In this document: one piece after another, positions 53,747 to 62,436 of the stretch
Layout: every line of letters starts with the position of its first letter
How positions within the stretch are numbered: the first letter of the stretch is position 1
Source: Aminobacterium sp. MB27-C1
GTDB taxonomy: Bacteria; Synergistota; Synergistia; Synergistales; Aminobacteriaceae
Assembly: GCF_030908405.1 (NCBI RefSeq)
Contig: NZ_CP133089.1
Location: 1,612,001 to 1,676,000, forward strand
DNA: 64,000 nucleotides
Direction: 5' to 3'
Made by a program: the position numbers and the translations under genes
Notes under the pieces: generated by a model
Databases searched by the model: none
Told to the model about the DNA's origin: nothing
The model's input: the letters and a program-made list of their open reading frames with translations, nothing else

Positions 53747-54712
53747 CTACTTGAGATAGCCTCCGAGTTCCATTACTCGTTTGAGGTCTGCGTCTTGCTG
53801 TTTAACAAATTCTGCAAAAGCCGCAGAATCTCTTACTTTTACTCCAAAGCCATTTTTCTCCATAAAGCTCTTATATTCTTCTGATTCAACAATTTTCTTA
53901 AGCGCCATATATAGATCATCAATAATTTCCTTGGGAGTTCCCTTCGGAACGGCAAATCCCCTCCACGTGCCTAAAGACCAATCCACACCCTGCTCTTTTA
54001 GTGTAGGAACATCAGGATAGTTAGCTGCTCTTTCATCATCCATAATAGCCAGAGGACGTACTTCCTTGGCTGCTATTTGAGAAGCTGCCTCTGGAAGGCT
54101 GCACGTCACCACATCAACATGGCCCCCTAAGAGTTCGATAATGGAAGGCGCCGCTCCTTTTGTAGGAATCCAATCTACGGATTTAACATCAAGACCTGCC
54201 TTATCAAGCATGCCTATACGAGCAAGATCCCAAACTCCGCCAGCTGCAGTTCCTGAGAATTTAAAGGTACCGGGCTTACTCTTTATATCGTTAAGAAGAT
54301 CTTGTAGATTAGCCCAAGGGGCATCTGCCTTTACAGTAACACCCGCTGGATCTTGATTAAGCTGAATAACGTAGTCAAAATCTGCATAGTTCAACTCTGT
54401 TAGCCCCATCCAATGCATCGTCGCCAATTCAAGGGTCACCATAGTAATAGTGTACCCATCGGGCTTAGCATAGGCTCCAGCAGAGTGTCCTACAGCGCCA
54501 TTCCCCCCTGTTTTGTTAACAACAGTAAAAGGTTTACCATATGCCAACTCCAGTTGAGAAGCCATAAATCGCGTTAATCGATCAGTACCGCCACCTGCTC
54601 CCCAAGGGCATACAACAGTGACACTACGTGTCGGATATGCTGCAAAAGCAACAGATGCTGTTAAAACAAGAACGATTGCCACTGAAAGAATGACACATAA
54701 CTTTCTTCTCAT
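53747..54712 (-). CDS. Tripartite tricarboxylate transporter binding protein (TctC/BugT family)
   Basis: About 321 residues. A signal peptide (MRRKLCVILSVAIVLVLTASVAFAA) is followed by YPTRSVTVVCPWGAGGGTDRLTRFMASQLELAYGKPFTVVNKTGGNGAVG, the BugT signature. GTFKFSGTAAGGVWDLARIGML is the ligand loop and VDVVTCSLPEAASQIAAKEVRPLAIMDDERAANYPDVPTLKEQGVDW a classic strand. These receptors bind carboxylates. It is the first gene of the operon. The start at 54712 follows AAAGGATG. Confidence 0.92.
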   Translation of the reverse strand: MRRKLCVILSVAIVLVLTASVAFAAYPTRSVTVVCPWGAGGGTDRLTRFMASQLELAYGKPFTVVNKTGGNGAVGHSAGAYAKPDGYTITMVTLELATMHWMGLTELNYADFDYVIQLNQDPAGVTVKADAPWANLQDLLNDIKSKPGTFKFSGTAAGGVWDLARIGMLDKAGLDVKSVDWIPTKGAAPSIIELLGGHVDVVTCSLPEAASQIAAKEVRPLAIMDDERAANYPDVPTLKEQGVDWSLGTWRGFAVPKGTPKEIIDDLYMALKKIVESEEYKSFMEKNGFGVKVRDSAAFAEFVKQQDADLKRVMELGGYLK

Positions 54713-54800
54713 AAGTAAACACATCCTTTCTATGTTTTACAAACCGTCCCTTCCTATTCAACTTCAACCATATTGTCTCAATATTCTGTTATGCGTAGCA

Positions 54801-54829
54801 AGAGTATTTCATTCTTATCTTACTGTCAA
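54801..54829 (-). promoter_or_regulatory. Promoter of the TctCBA operon
   Basis: The minus strand has TTGACA, a 17-nt spacer and TACTCT, giving a long leader of about 80 nt before the binding-protein gene. Confidence 0.7.
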
Positions 54830-55062
54830 TGAAAACTCTTTTGCATTATCTAAAAAGGCGCCATTATTTTTATCATTCTTTTTTCTTAAAATTTATTTAT
54901 TAAATAGTATTTTTATTGTATTACAACTTTTAAAATGATACTATGCAGAAATAAAAGCAATTTAAACATTATTTTTTATTTTATTTATATTAAGCAGCTT
55001 TATTTCAAACAAAGGAGGGTAATTTAAATCTAATCAACAAATATATTTGGAGGTGTTTAGTA
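54830..55062 (+). promoter_or_regulatory. Divergent intergenic region with putative symporter promoter
   Basis: The gap 54713-55062 is 350 nt, strongly AT-rich, with no gene. On the plus strand TTGTAT (54916-54921), 17 nt and TACTAT (54939-54944) may be the promoter of the symporter gene. AAAGGAGGG near 55012 has no start codon after it. I see no clear riboswitch or repeat. Confidence 0.5.
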
Positions 55063-56463
55063 TTGCTCATGGATATTGTGAAGTTTGCTAATGGAATCCT
55101 ATGGGGGAAACTCATGACATGGCTCCTCTTGGGTACAGGTATTTTTTACAGCATCAGACTTGGCTTACCTCAATTTCGCCGCTTTGGACATACATTCAAA
55201 GTCCTTTTTGGAAGTCGTAAGTCTGAAACAGGGGGCATTACTTCCTTTCAGGCTTTATGTACGGGTTTAGCCGCACAAGTAGGAACAGGAAATATCGCTG
55301 GAGTAGCAACAGCTCTCGCATCTGGTGGACCTGGTGCCGTATTCTGGATGTGGGTTACTGCTCTTTTAGGAATGGCAACAATATTCGGAGAAGCCGTTCT
55401 TGCCCAGCTTTTCAGGGTAAAAAACGACGATGGAACATATCGTGGCGGCCCTGCTTACTATCTCGAAAAAGGCCTTGGACAACGATGGATGGGAATATTG
55501 TTTGCCATAAGTATTATTGTCGCCATGCCCTTTGTCTTTAATGCTGTACAATGCAACTCTATTGTCGCAGGAATACGAGGTGCATTTTTCCCAAACACCA
55601 ACGGAGGCAATACAGAACTTTACCTTGGGATTATTGTTGCAGCTGTTACTGCTGCCGTTATTTTCGGTGGCCTAAAAAGGATAGCCCACGTAGCGGAAAT
55701 TACTGTTCCCTTCATGGCCGCTATTTACATTATTATTGCCATTATCGTTGTTGTATTAAATATACATGAACTCCCCACGATCATAGCAGATATTTTCAAG
55801 AGTGCTTTTGGTGCCAAACAAGTAGCAGGAGGTGTTTTAGGACATACCGTTGCGAAAGCATTCCGATATGGAATGGCTCGAGGGCTATTTTCTAACGAAG
55901 CTGGTATGGGATCCACTCCTAACGCTCATGCAACAGCAGACGTCAAACATCCAGCCCGACAGGGATTTATAGCCATGTTCGGCGTCTTCACTGATACTAT
56001 TATCATTTGTACGGTTACAGCCTCTTTAATTCTCATTTCTGGACAACTTGGCAGTGGGAAAACAGGAGTTGAATTAACTCAACTCTCTTTAAAAACAACA
56101 TTGGGTACGTGGGGACCGACATTTATAGCTATAGCGTTAACTTTTTTCGCATGGACAACCATCCTCGGAAACTACTACTATGGAGAAAGCAACCTCATGT
56201 ATCTTTTCCCTAATGCGCAAAAAAGCTCCATACTTTTAGTGTATAGAATCGCTGTATTAGGTATGATTATATTTGGAGCTGTTAGTTCCGTTCCTTTCGT
56301 ATGGGAGCTTGCCGACTTCTTTAATGGGTTGATGGCCTTGTTAAACCTCATCGGTATACTTCTTTTGTCCGGTATTGTTGTTAAAGTTCTCAAAGATTAC
56401 GAAAATCAGTTAAAGCTGCACCCTAATGTAGAACCAGTATATAGGAACCCCGAATCGAAGTAA
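55063..56463 (+). CDS. Alanine/glycine:cation symporter (AGCS family)
   Basis: 466 residues, about 10-11 helices. SIRLGLPQFRRFGHTFKVLFG and GGITSFQALCTGLAAQVGTGNIAGVATALASGGPGAVFWMWVTALLGMATIFGEAVLAQLFRVKN are the AGCS signatures, with Na+ and substrate sites. KAFRYGMARGLFSNEAGMGSTPNAHATADVKHPARQGFIAMFGVFTDT is the second. It imports alanine, glycine or glutamine with Na+. The start is TTG at 55063 or the ATG six nt later, behind GGAGG. The glutaminase gene 67 nt downstream points to glutamine. Confidence 0.92.
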   Translation: MLMDIVKFANGILWGKLMTWLLLGTGIFYSIRLGLPQFRRFGHTFKVLFGSRKSETGGITSFQALCTGLAAQVGTGNIAGVATALASGGPGAVFWMWVTALLGMATIFGEAVLAQLFRVKNDDGTYRGGPAYYLEKGLGQRWMGILFAISIIVAMPFVFNAVQCNSIVAGIRGAFFPNTNGGNTELYLGIIVAAVTAAVIFGGLKRIAHVAEITVPFMAAIYIIIAIIVVVLNIHELPTIIADIFKSAFGAKQVAGGVLGHTVAKAFRYGMARGLFSNEAGMGSTPNAHATADVKHPARQGFIAMFGVFTDTIIICTVTASLILISGQLGSGKTGVELTQLSLKTTLGTWGPTFIAIALTFFAWTTILGNYYYGESNLMYLFPNAQKSSILLVYRIAVLGMIIFGAVSSVPFVWELADFFNGLMALLNLIGILLLSGIVVKVLKDYENQLKLHPNVEPVYRNPESK

Positions 56464-56530
56464 TCTTCCTCTGCTTTTTGCCCGCTACCCTTAGCGATAG
56501 CGTTTGGTTTGATAGGAGGGGAAATAAGAA

Positions 56531-57448
56531 ATGAGAGAAAGATTAACCGAAATTATAGACAAATGCAGACCATTATACACACAAGGAAAAGTCGCTCGAT
56601 ATATTCCAGATCTGGCAAAGGCAGATCCAAAGATACTCGGCGCATCTGTTTCAAATCTCGAAGGGGATATATTTAGTGCAGGAGATAGAGACTTTCGTTT
56701 TTCCATGCAATCTGTCTCTAAACTTCTTTCTTTAGCCCTAGCATTAGAGCTTCTTGGAGAAGAAACTGTTTTTTCTCATGTAGGGATGAATCCCATCGCC
56801 GATTCTTTTAACTCTATAGTACGTCTTGAAATAGACTATCCACATATTCCTCATAACCCTTTAATCAATGCTGGAGCAATAGTAATCGTATCAATATTGC
56901 CCTATGAAAGTGCTAAGGAGTGTTTTGAAGCTATCCTTAATCTCTCTCGGGAAATGACAGGAAACTACAATTTAAAAATTAATGAGAAGACATTTCTGTC
57001 TGAAAAAGCGACAGGGGATCGTAACAGATCACTTGCCTTCTTTATGAAAAGTGTAGGAACATTAAAAGGCAATATAGAAGACATTCTAGATGTGTATTTT
57101 AGAGAATGCAGCATAGAAGCTACCACTGAAGATCTCGCGATAATGGGAGCTACAATTGCCTCTGGAGGAATTAACCCCAAAACTAAGAAACACGTTCTTT
57201 CTGATAAAACGTGTAAAATTTTGAGATCTCTTATGGCTACATGCGGTATGTACAATGCTTCTGGAGAGTTTGCCGTTCGCGTAGGAGTACCTGCTAAAAG
57301 CGGTGTAAGCGGAGTCATTCTTGCTACTGTACCTCATCGCGGAGGAATCGCAGTAGTAGGTCCCCCCCTTGACTCAAAAGGGAACTCTGTCACTGGCATA
57401 CGTGTCTTAGAAGATATCGTAAACGAATTTAATTTACGCATTCTCTAA
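56531..57448 (+). CDS. glsA: Glutaminase
   Basis: 305 residues of the serine-dependent beta-lactamase-like glutaminase. GKVARYIPDLAKADP, FSMQSVSKLLSLALAL (Ser-x-x-Lys pair in QSVSK), LINAGAIVI, the Tyr/Lys region and AVRVGVPAKSGVSGVILATVPHRGGIAVVGPPLDSKGNS are all present. It hydrolyses glutamine to glutamate. The preceding symporter gene ends 67 nt upstream, so import and deamidation are coupled, and glutamate can go to the kor-suc pathway. GGAGGGG precedes the ATG. Confidence 0.93.
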   Translation: MRERLTEIIDKCRPLYTQGKVARYIPDLAKADPKILGASVSNLEGDIFSAGDRDFRFSMQSVSKLLSLALALELLGEETVFSHVGMNPIADSFNSIVRLEIDYPHIPHNPLINAGAIVIVSILPYESAKECFEAILNLSREMTGNYNLKINEKTFLSEKATGDRNRSLAFFMKSVGTLKGNIEDILDVYFRECSIEATTEDLAIMGATIASGGINPKTKKHVLSDKTCKILRSLMATCGMYNASGEFAVRVGVPAKSGVSGVILATVPHRGGIAVVGPPLDSKGNSVTGIRVLEDIVNEFNLRIL

Positions 57449-57454
57449 GACGAC

Positions 57455-57486
57455 AAGAGAGGGCCCTTTTCATCGGGCCCTCTCTT
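57455..57486. terminator. Bidirectional terminator after the glutaminase gene
   Basis: AAGAGAGGGCCC pairs perfectly with GGGCCCTCTCTT around an 8-nt loop, with T residues on the plus side. It lies between convergent genes. Confidence 0.9.
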
Positions 57487-57490
57487 TATC

Positions 57491-58132
57491 CTATTGTCGA
57501 CCATAGCCTTTGAATTTAAGAACAATCTTCTCCATTTCTTCATCTGATAGAATCACAGGATTACCAATACATTTAGTTCTGTAATAGATTTCAGCTACCA
57601 ACTCTATTTCTTCTGCCGTTCCAAAAGCCTGTGGTATGGAAGAACCAACAGCTAATAATCCATGATTTTCCATAAGAACGGCATTATAATGACCAATACT
57701 TTCAGCTACATTACGAGCCAATTCTGAAGTTCCATAGGTAGCATACGGTGCCAAGGGAACTTTGTTCCCTGAAAATCCTACTAGATAATGTACTGCTGGC
57801 AACTCCCAACGTAGACACGCTATAGTTGTCGCAAAAACAGAATGAGTATGGACTATAGCATTAATATCCTTTCTTTTTTTGTAAAGAGTCATATGCATTG
57901 CCGTCTCACTAGATGGTTTTCGAGTTCCTTCTATAATATTTTCGTCTATATCCATAATGAGGACGTCTTCTGCTTTCATTTCAAAATAATCAACACCAGT
58001 AGGTGTAATTGCAACCTCTCCCGTTTCTCTATTATAAAAACTCATATTCCCGCCAGTTCCTGTAGTTAACCTAGCCGTAACCATTTTTTGACAATATTCC
58101 ACGATCATTTCTCGTTCTTTCTGAAGCCGCAT
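57491..58132 (-). CDS. Class II aldolase/adducin family protein (L-fuculose-phosphate aldolase-like)
   Basis: 213 residues. TTGTGGNMSFYNRETGEVAITPTGVDYFEMKAEDVLIMDIDENIIEG is the N-terminal signature. KPSSETAMHMTLYKKRKDINAIVHTHSVFATTIACL has the acid/base Glu and the two Zn-binding His of HTH, and NAVLMENHGLLAVG has the third His. It splits a phosphorylated sugar acid or deoxy-sugar into dihydroxyacetone phosphate or a related product. The start at 58132 follows GGGAGGCG. It stands alone; the substrate cannot be read. Confidence 0.88.
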   Translation of the reverse strand: MRLQKEREMIVEYCQKMVTARLTTGTGGNMSFYNRETGEVAITPTGVDYFEMKAEDVLIMDIDENIIEGTRKPSSETAMHMTLYKKRKDINAIVHTHSVFATTIACLRWELPAVHYLVGFSGNKVPLAPYATYGTSELARNVAESIGHYNAVLMENHGLLAVGSSIPQAFGTAEEIELVAEIYYRTKCIGNPVILSDEEMEKIVLKFKGYGRQ

Positions 58133-58241
58133 TCTTTCGCCTCCCAATACTGTTTCACATTGAGCTTTTTATCATAGTACACTATAGAAAGTATTAGGGT
58201 AAAATAAAGAAAATTGTTTTATAAAAAAGGAGGTATAACGT

Positions 58242-58856
58242 ATGGAGAAGGTAAAATGTGCCATCATTTATTACAGTATGACGGGAACAAACTATCAAAT
58301 GGCTACCTGGGCAGCCGAAGCTGCAGAAATGGCAGGCGCCGATGTTCGCATACGCAAGGTACAAGAGCTTGCTCCTGAATCGGTAATCTCCGAAAATCAC
58401 GCATGGAAAGCACATGTAGAGGTAACAAAAGACGTTAAAGTAGCCTCTTCAGAAGATGTAGACTGGGCTGATGTAATAATTTTCAGCACTCCTACTCGCT
58501 TTGGTAACGTTGCTGCACAGATGAAACAATTTATAGATCTCCAGGGAGAATTATGGGCTCAGGGAAAACTTGCAAACAAAGTTGTGAGTGCCATGTCTTC
58601 TGCTCAAAACCCACACGGAGGACAAGAAGCAACCATAAAAAATCTGTATATATCAATGATGCACTGGGGAGCTATAATCGTTCCACCTGGCTATACAGAC
58701 AGCTCTATTTTCAAGGCTGGAGGAAACCCATATGGAACATCCGTTACTCAAAGCTCAAAATTAGGAATGGTTGAAGATGTTAAAGATGCCATCTTTCATC
58801 AGGCAAAAAGAACAGTAGAAGTTGCTATGTGGCTAAAGAAAGGACGTGAAATATGA
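58242..58856 (+). CDS. WrbA-like NAD(P)H:quinone oxidoreductase (flavodoxin fold)
   Basis: 204 residues. CAIIYYSMTGTNYQMATWAAEAAEMAGADVRIRKVQELAP is the FMN phosphate loop, TPTRFGNVAAQMKQFIDLQGELWAQGKLANKVVSAMSSAQNPHGGQEATIKNLY the WrbA middle, and GNPYGTS the end. It reduces quinones by two electrons using FMN. AAAGGAGG precedes the ATG, and its stop overlaps the MGMT start by 4 nt, so the pair is translationally coupled, probably as a stress or detoxification unit. Confidence 0.9.
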   Translation: MEKVKCAIIYYSMTGTNYQMATWAAEAAEMAGADVRIRKVQELAPESVISENHAWKAHVEVTKDVKVASSEDVDWADVIIFSTPTRFGNVAAQMKQFIDLQGELWAQGKLANKVVSAMSSAQNPHGGQEATIKNLYISMMHWGAIIVPPGYTDSSIFKAGGNPYGTSVTQSSKLGMVEDVKDAIFHQAKRTVEVAMWLKKGREI

Positions 58857-59323
58857 AAAATATATTCTTTTATCATACCCCACTTGGAAAAATCGCAATC
58901 GCTGAAAACGAAGGCGCAATTACAAACCTTTATTTCGAAAAAGAAATTCCTGAAGGGGCACCTTTTCACGAAACAAAGTTACTTAAAAAAGCAGGAGAAC
59001 AATTACACAACTATTTCTTAGGAAAACTCAAAGAATTTGATATTCCTCTTGCTCCGACTGGTACAGACTTTATGAAAAATGTATGGGAGAGCCTTTGCCA
59101 CATACCTTATGGAGAAACACGTAGTTATCAACAAATTGCCGAAAGCATCGGAAATAAAAAAGCTTCACGAGCTGTAGGAATCGCTAATAATCGGAATCCT
59201 ATTCCCATCTTTATTCCTTGCCATCGAGTTATCGGTGCAAACGGCAAGTTAGTTGGATACGGAGGCGGTCTGGAAATAAAATCGTTTCTTTTAGATCTAG
59301 AAAAAAAACATAAAAGCAATTAG
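58853..59323 (+). CDS. ogt: Methylated-DNA--protein-cysteine S-methyltransferase
   Basis: 156 residues. The N-terminal ribonuclease-like part is followed by the DNA-binding domain VWESLCHIPYGETRSYQQIAESIGNKKASRAVGIANNRNPIPIFIPCHRVIGANGKLVGYGGGLEIKSFLL. It includes the alkyl-acceptor Cys in IPCHRV and the RAVG helix. It removes O6-alkyl groups from guanine in one turnover. The ATG overlaps the WrbA stop by 4 nt. Confidence 0.95.
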   Translation: MKNIFFYHTPLGKIAIAENEGAITNLYFEKEIPEGAPFHETKLLKKAGEQLHNYFLGKLKEFDIPLAPTGTDFMKNVWESLCHIPYGETRSYQQIAESIGNKKASRAVGIANNRNPIPIFIPCHRVIGANGKLVGYGGGLEIKSFLLDLEKKHKSN

Positions 59324-59326
59324 CAT

Positions 59327-60067
59327 TTATGCTTGTTTTCCTGCCTTAGAAAAAGAATATGAAATAACTTTTCTAGGGCAAATGTCTACGCATGCGCCGC
59401 AAGAAATACACTCATGGGAATACATGTTTTCTGAGCGAACCATGGCATTGACATCCAAGCTCATGGGACAACTTTTTGTGCATAATTTGCAATCAATACA
59501 TTTAGACGAATCTGCCTCAAGATGTAAGTGAGGCATTTTTGTTTTTGTGGCTGCCCACTTTCCAGCAATCATAAAAGGGGCAAGTAAACAGCCATAATGA
59601 CAAAAAGGTCTTCTCCCTATAAGAAGAGACAATATAACGATAGCCCCCATGGCAATATAAAACATTAGATATGATGTAGATGTTCTGAGAGAAAACCCTC
59701 CTTCTATACCATATAATGGTTTAATAGCCATTATTCCCCCGGCTTTTACAAATAAGAACATAAGAATAGCAAGCCAGATCATAGCTATGCCATATTTAAT
59801 GAAATCATATTTGCCACCAACTACTCTACGATCGTTTGCAGGAAAAAGAACTTCTTGTACTGCCCCACCGGGACAAATCCATCCACAAAAAATCCGCCCT
59901 GCAAAAAAAGCAATAATAGCTGAAATAACCACAAAAAGAAGACTTGAGGTCACAATACCCCTCAATGCCCCCTGCAAAGTGAGTAGAGGTGAAAGGTAGA
60001 ACATTGTTATAGGAAGAGAGAGAATAAAAATAACTAGCAAAGTCTTACGTATATTTTGACGTTTCAT
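59327..60067 (-). CDS. NapH/MauN-type iron-sulfur membrane protein
   Basis: 246 residues. About five hydrophobic helices start with TLLVIFILSLPITMFYLSPLLTL. FCGWICPGGAVQEVLFP is the cytoplasmic Cys-Pro motif of NapH-like proteins, and two C-terminal ferredoxin motifs follow: CIDCKLCTKSCPMSLDV and CISCGACVDICP. It probably takes electrons from ferredoxin or quinol to a periplasmic reductase or sulfur carrier. The promoter region carries a CsoR/CstR-like operator. The gene is convergent with MGMT (3-nt gap). Confidence 0.88.
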   Translation of the reverse strand: MKRQNIRKTLLVIFILSLPITMFYLSPLLTLQGALRGIVTSSLLFVVISAIIAFFAGRIFCGWICPGGAVQEVLFPANDRRVVGGKYDFIKYGIAMIWLAILMFLFVKAGGIMAIKPLYGIEGGFSLRTSTSYLMFYIAMGAIVILSLLIGRRPFCHYGCLLAPFMIAGKWAATKTKMPHLHLEADSSKCIDCKLCTKSCPMSLDVNAMVRSENMYSHECISCGACVDICPRKVISYSFSKAGKQA

Positions 60068-60090
60068 ATAATCCCTCCTTACTTTAAACG

Positions 60091-60118
60091 ACTATACCAC
60101 AAATACCCACTTGGGTAT
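60091..60118 (-). promoter_or_regulatory. Putative CsoR/CstR-like operator over the promoter of the Fe-S gene
   Basis: ATACCC-ACTT-GGGTAT (60103-60118) is a perfect inverted repeat with a four-base centre, the form used by CsoR-family copper or persulfide repressors. It lies just upstream of a good -10 (TATAGT on the minus strand, 60091-60096) and covers the -35. It may act on the divergent methyltransferase/ABC side as well. No CsoR gene is in the window. Confidence 0.55.
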
Positions 60119-60199
60119 ATACAAGAACAATAGTAACACAAAAAACAAAAAATGTGCTACCATTACAAGGCAATAACTACCTCATCTTTGGAGGACCTC

Positions 60200-60883
60200 A
60201 TGAATATATTTAAATCTCAAGAAAAAACTTCTGAAAAAATAGCATCATACTGGAGTTGGCGATCTAAGGTATACGACAACGCATGCTCAAAACATCATCA
60301 ATGGCATGATATTTTTCTTACTCCTTTCAAAGGGAAGCAACCTCTTGATCTTCTTGATATGGGTTCTGGAACAGGATTTCTTGCTATCGGATTTGCCCAA
60401 AAAGGTCATAAAGTTATAGGCATAGATCTCTCTCCAGAGATGGTAAGCTTCGCAAAAAATGAAGCTAAAAAACAGAATCTCTCCGTTGAATTCTTTCTTG
60501 GGAATGCAGAGGAACCGCCTTATTTTCCCAATCTATTCGATGGAATAACCTGTCGAAATCTCTTATGGACCCTTCCAAATCCGTTGCAAGCTCTTACCTC
60601 CTGGAAAAAGCTCTTGAAGCCACATGGACAACTTGTTATAGCAGATGGTTTGTGGGAGCCCCGACTTTATCTTGCAAAGGAAGAGCCCGTCACTATGAAA
60701 TTCAAAGAAGCTTATTCTGAAATAAGAGAGCAGCTTCCATTTTTTCTTGGTCTCTCTGTAGAAAATGGCATTTCCCTATTAAAGCAAGCTGGTTTTTCCC
60801 AAATCAAAAGATATGATCATCTTTTCTCTGAAAATCCTTATGAGTATAAAAACAAATTTTTTGTTTTATCAGCCAAAATATAG
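60200..60883 (+). CDS. Class I SAM-dependent methyltransferase
   Basis: 227 residues. LDLLDMGSGTGFLAIGFAQKGHKVIGIDLSPEMVSFAKNEAKKQNLSVEFFLGNAEEPPYFPNLFDGITCRNLLWTLPNPLQALTSWKKLLKPHGQLVIADGLW is the complete SAM-binding core (motifs I to III). The substrate is unknown. The ATG at 60200 follows GGAGG. It lies 14 nt before a Nik/Opp-type binding-protein gene, so it is likely part of that transport operon; methylating a metallophore or the carried compound is one idea. Confidence 0.88.
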   Translation: MNIFKSQEKTSEKIASYWSWRSKVYDNACSKHHQWHDIFLTPFKGKQPLDLLDMGSGTGFLAIGFAQKGHKVIGIDLSPEMVSFAKNEAKKQNLSVEFFLGNAEEPPYFPNLFDGITCRNLLWTLPNPLQALTSWKKLLKPHGQLVIADGLWEPRLYLAKEEPVTMKFKEAYSEIREQLPFFLGLSVENGISLLKQAGFSQIKRYDHLFSENPYEYKNKFFVLSAKI

Positions 60884-60897
60884 GGAGGGTAATATAT

Positions 60898-62436
60898 ATG
60901 AGAAGAAATATTTGCTTAATTTTTTGTTTTATCTTTATGTTGTTATTTTTTTCTGGATCTCCGGCTTCAAGCGCTCAAGGGCAACCACTTACTATTGTTT
61001 CTGCATGGGAAGCTTCTACAATAGATCCTGTTGTTTCAGGATTTGTTTTTACCCGTATGGGATGTCTTGAAACTCTTGTAACATCTGATAAAAAAGGTGG
61101 GATTGAACCTCGTCTTGCTACAACATGGAAAGTTTCTGAAGATGGGCTTATATGGGTTTTCGAACTTCGTAAAGGAGTTATTTTTCATGATGGAACTCCG
61201 CTTACAGGAGAAGTTGCTGCCGCTTCATTAAATCGGACTCTCGCCAAAGGCAGCCTCTTTAAAGGAACGCCTATTCAAAGTTTTTCAGGAGAAGGAATGA
61301 ACGTTATAGTAACAACAGAACGTCCTTTTTCTGCTCTACCTGCGTACCTTGTTCATTATGCTTCAGCTATTTGCGCTCCTTCCTCTTTCGACAAAGAAGG
61401 TAAAGTTGTAAAAGTGGTAGGAACAGGATTTTATCGCTTGACATCTTTTCAGGAAGGGAAAGTTATTGACTTCGAAAGCTTTAATGATTATTGGGGAGAC
61501 AACGCATCAATCTCTCATGCCCGATATTTCGCCGTTCCTAATCCTGAAACTCGAGTTCTCCTTGCGGAATCAGGAGAAGGAGATATTGTTGTAGACATTC
61601 CTGCTGATGCAGCTTTGCGGCTTCGAGAAAATAAAAATCTTACAGTTATAAGTGACCCCTTACCTCGCGTTCGTCTTCTCACAGTGAATGCTAAACTCCC
61701 CTTTTTCTCAAGTAGCCGTTTGCGCCATGCCCTTTCGTATCTCATCGATAGGGAAGGCATCGCAAAAGCACTATTAAAAAACAACAAATCAGGTGCAACT
61801 CAACTTTTTCCAACTGTTTCTGCTTGGCATAATCCCAAACTGACGCCCTTAAATTACGATCCTGAAAAAGGACGTAAGATACTTAAAGAAGAAGGCTGGC
61901 TTCCTGAAGGAAAACAAAAAATTCTAACTAAAAATGGACAACCGTTTGTTTTTGAAATATTAACGTATTCAAGCCGTCCAGACCTTCCTGTTATTGCAGA
62001 GGTCATTCAGCAAGCACTTCGGAATGAGGGAATTATTGTAAAAATCAGAGTTGAAAAATCGGGAATGGTTCCCGAAGGAAACAAAAACGGAACACTTGAA
62101 TCTGCTTTCATTGCTAGAAATTTTGGTTTTGTTGCCGATCCTATAGGTACATTAACCTCAGACTTCGGCCCTGAGAAAGGGCGAGGTGGATGGGGAGCTA
62201 TCAACTGGAATTCAACAACATTTGATGAAGCAGTTAAAACGTACATAGAAACATTCGAAACTGAAAGACAAGTTTCGTTACGGAAAACTATGACAAGCAT
62301 TCTACAAGAAGAGCTCCCCGCTATTCCAATAGCGTGGTATGACAACCATGTTACGGTTAATCATAGGATTCAAGGAGTCTCTCTTGATCCTTCAGAAGTA
62401 AGGCCTTATCCAGAAGGGGTAGAATGGGCAAAATAA
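60898..62436 (+). CDS. ABC transporter binding protein, NikA/OppA family (solute family 5)
   Basis: 512 residues. MRRNICLIFCFIFMLLFFSGSPASSA is a signal peptide. IVSAWEASTIDPVVSGFVFTRMGCLETLVTSDKKGGIEPRLATTWKVSEDGLIWVFELRKGVIFHDGTPLTGEVAAASLNR is the family 5 signature. VGTGFYRLTSFQEGKVIDFESFNDYWG and LRHALSYLIDREGIAKALL follow. The last region has AIPIAWYDNHVTV. Nickel, a metal chelate or a peptide are all possible; NikA-likeness rests on the partners and overall fit, not on visible metal ligands. GGGAGGG precedes the ATG. Confidence 0.85.
   Translation: MRRNICLIFCFIFMLLFFSGSPASSAQGQPLTIVSAWEASTIDPVVSGFVFTRMGCLETLVTSDKKGGIEPRLATTWKVSEDGLIWVFELRKGVIFHDGTPLTGEVAAASLNRTLAKGSLFKGTPIQSFSGEGMNVIVTTERPFSALPAYLVHYASAICAPSSFDKEGKVVKVVGTGFYRLTSFQEGKVIDFESFNDYWGDNASISHARYFAVPNPETRVLLAESGEGDIVVDIPADAALRLRENKNLTVISDPLPRVRLLTVNAKLPFFSSSRLRHALSYLIDREGIAKALLKNNKSGATQLFPTVSAWHNPKLTPLNYDPEKGRKILKEEGWLPEGKQKILTKNGQPFVFEILTYSSRPDLPVIAEVIQQALRNEGIIVKIRVEKSGMVPEGNKNGTLESAFIARNFGFVADPIGTLTSDFGPEKGRGGWGAINWNSTTFDEAVKTYIETFETERQVSLRKTMTSILQEELPAIPIAWYDNHVTVNHRIQGVSLDPSEVRPYPEGVEWAK

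Noticed and set aside
54713-55062. A riboswitch upstream of the symporter and glutaminase genes
   Set aside because: The leader is very AT-rich, with no paired conserved core that I could match to glutamine or glycine riboswitch motifs.
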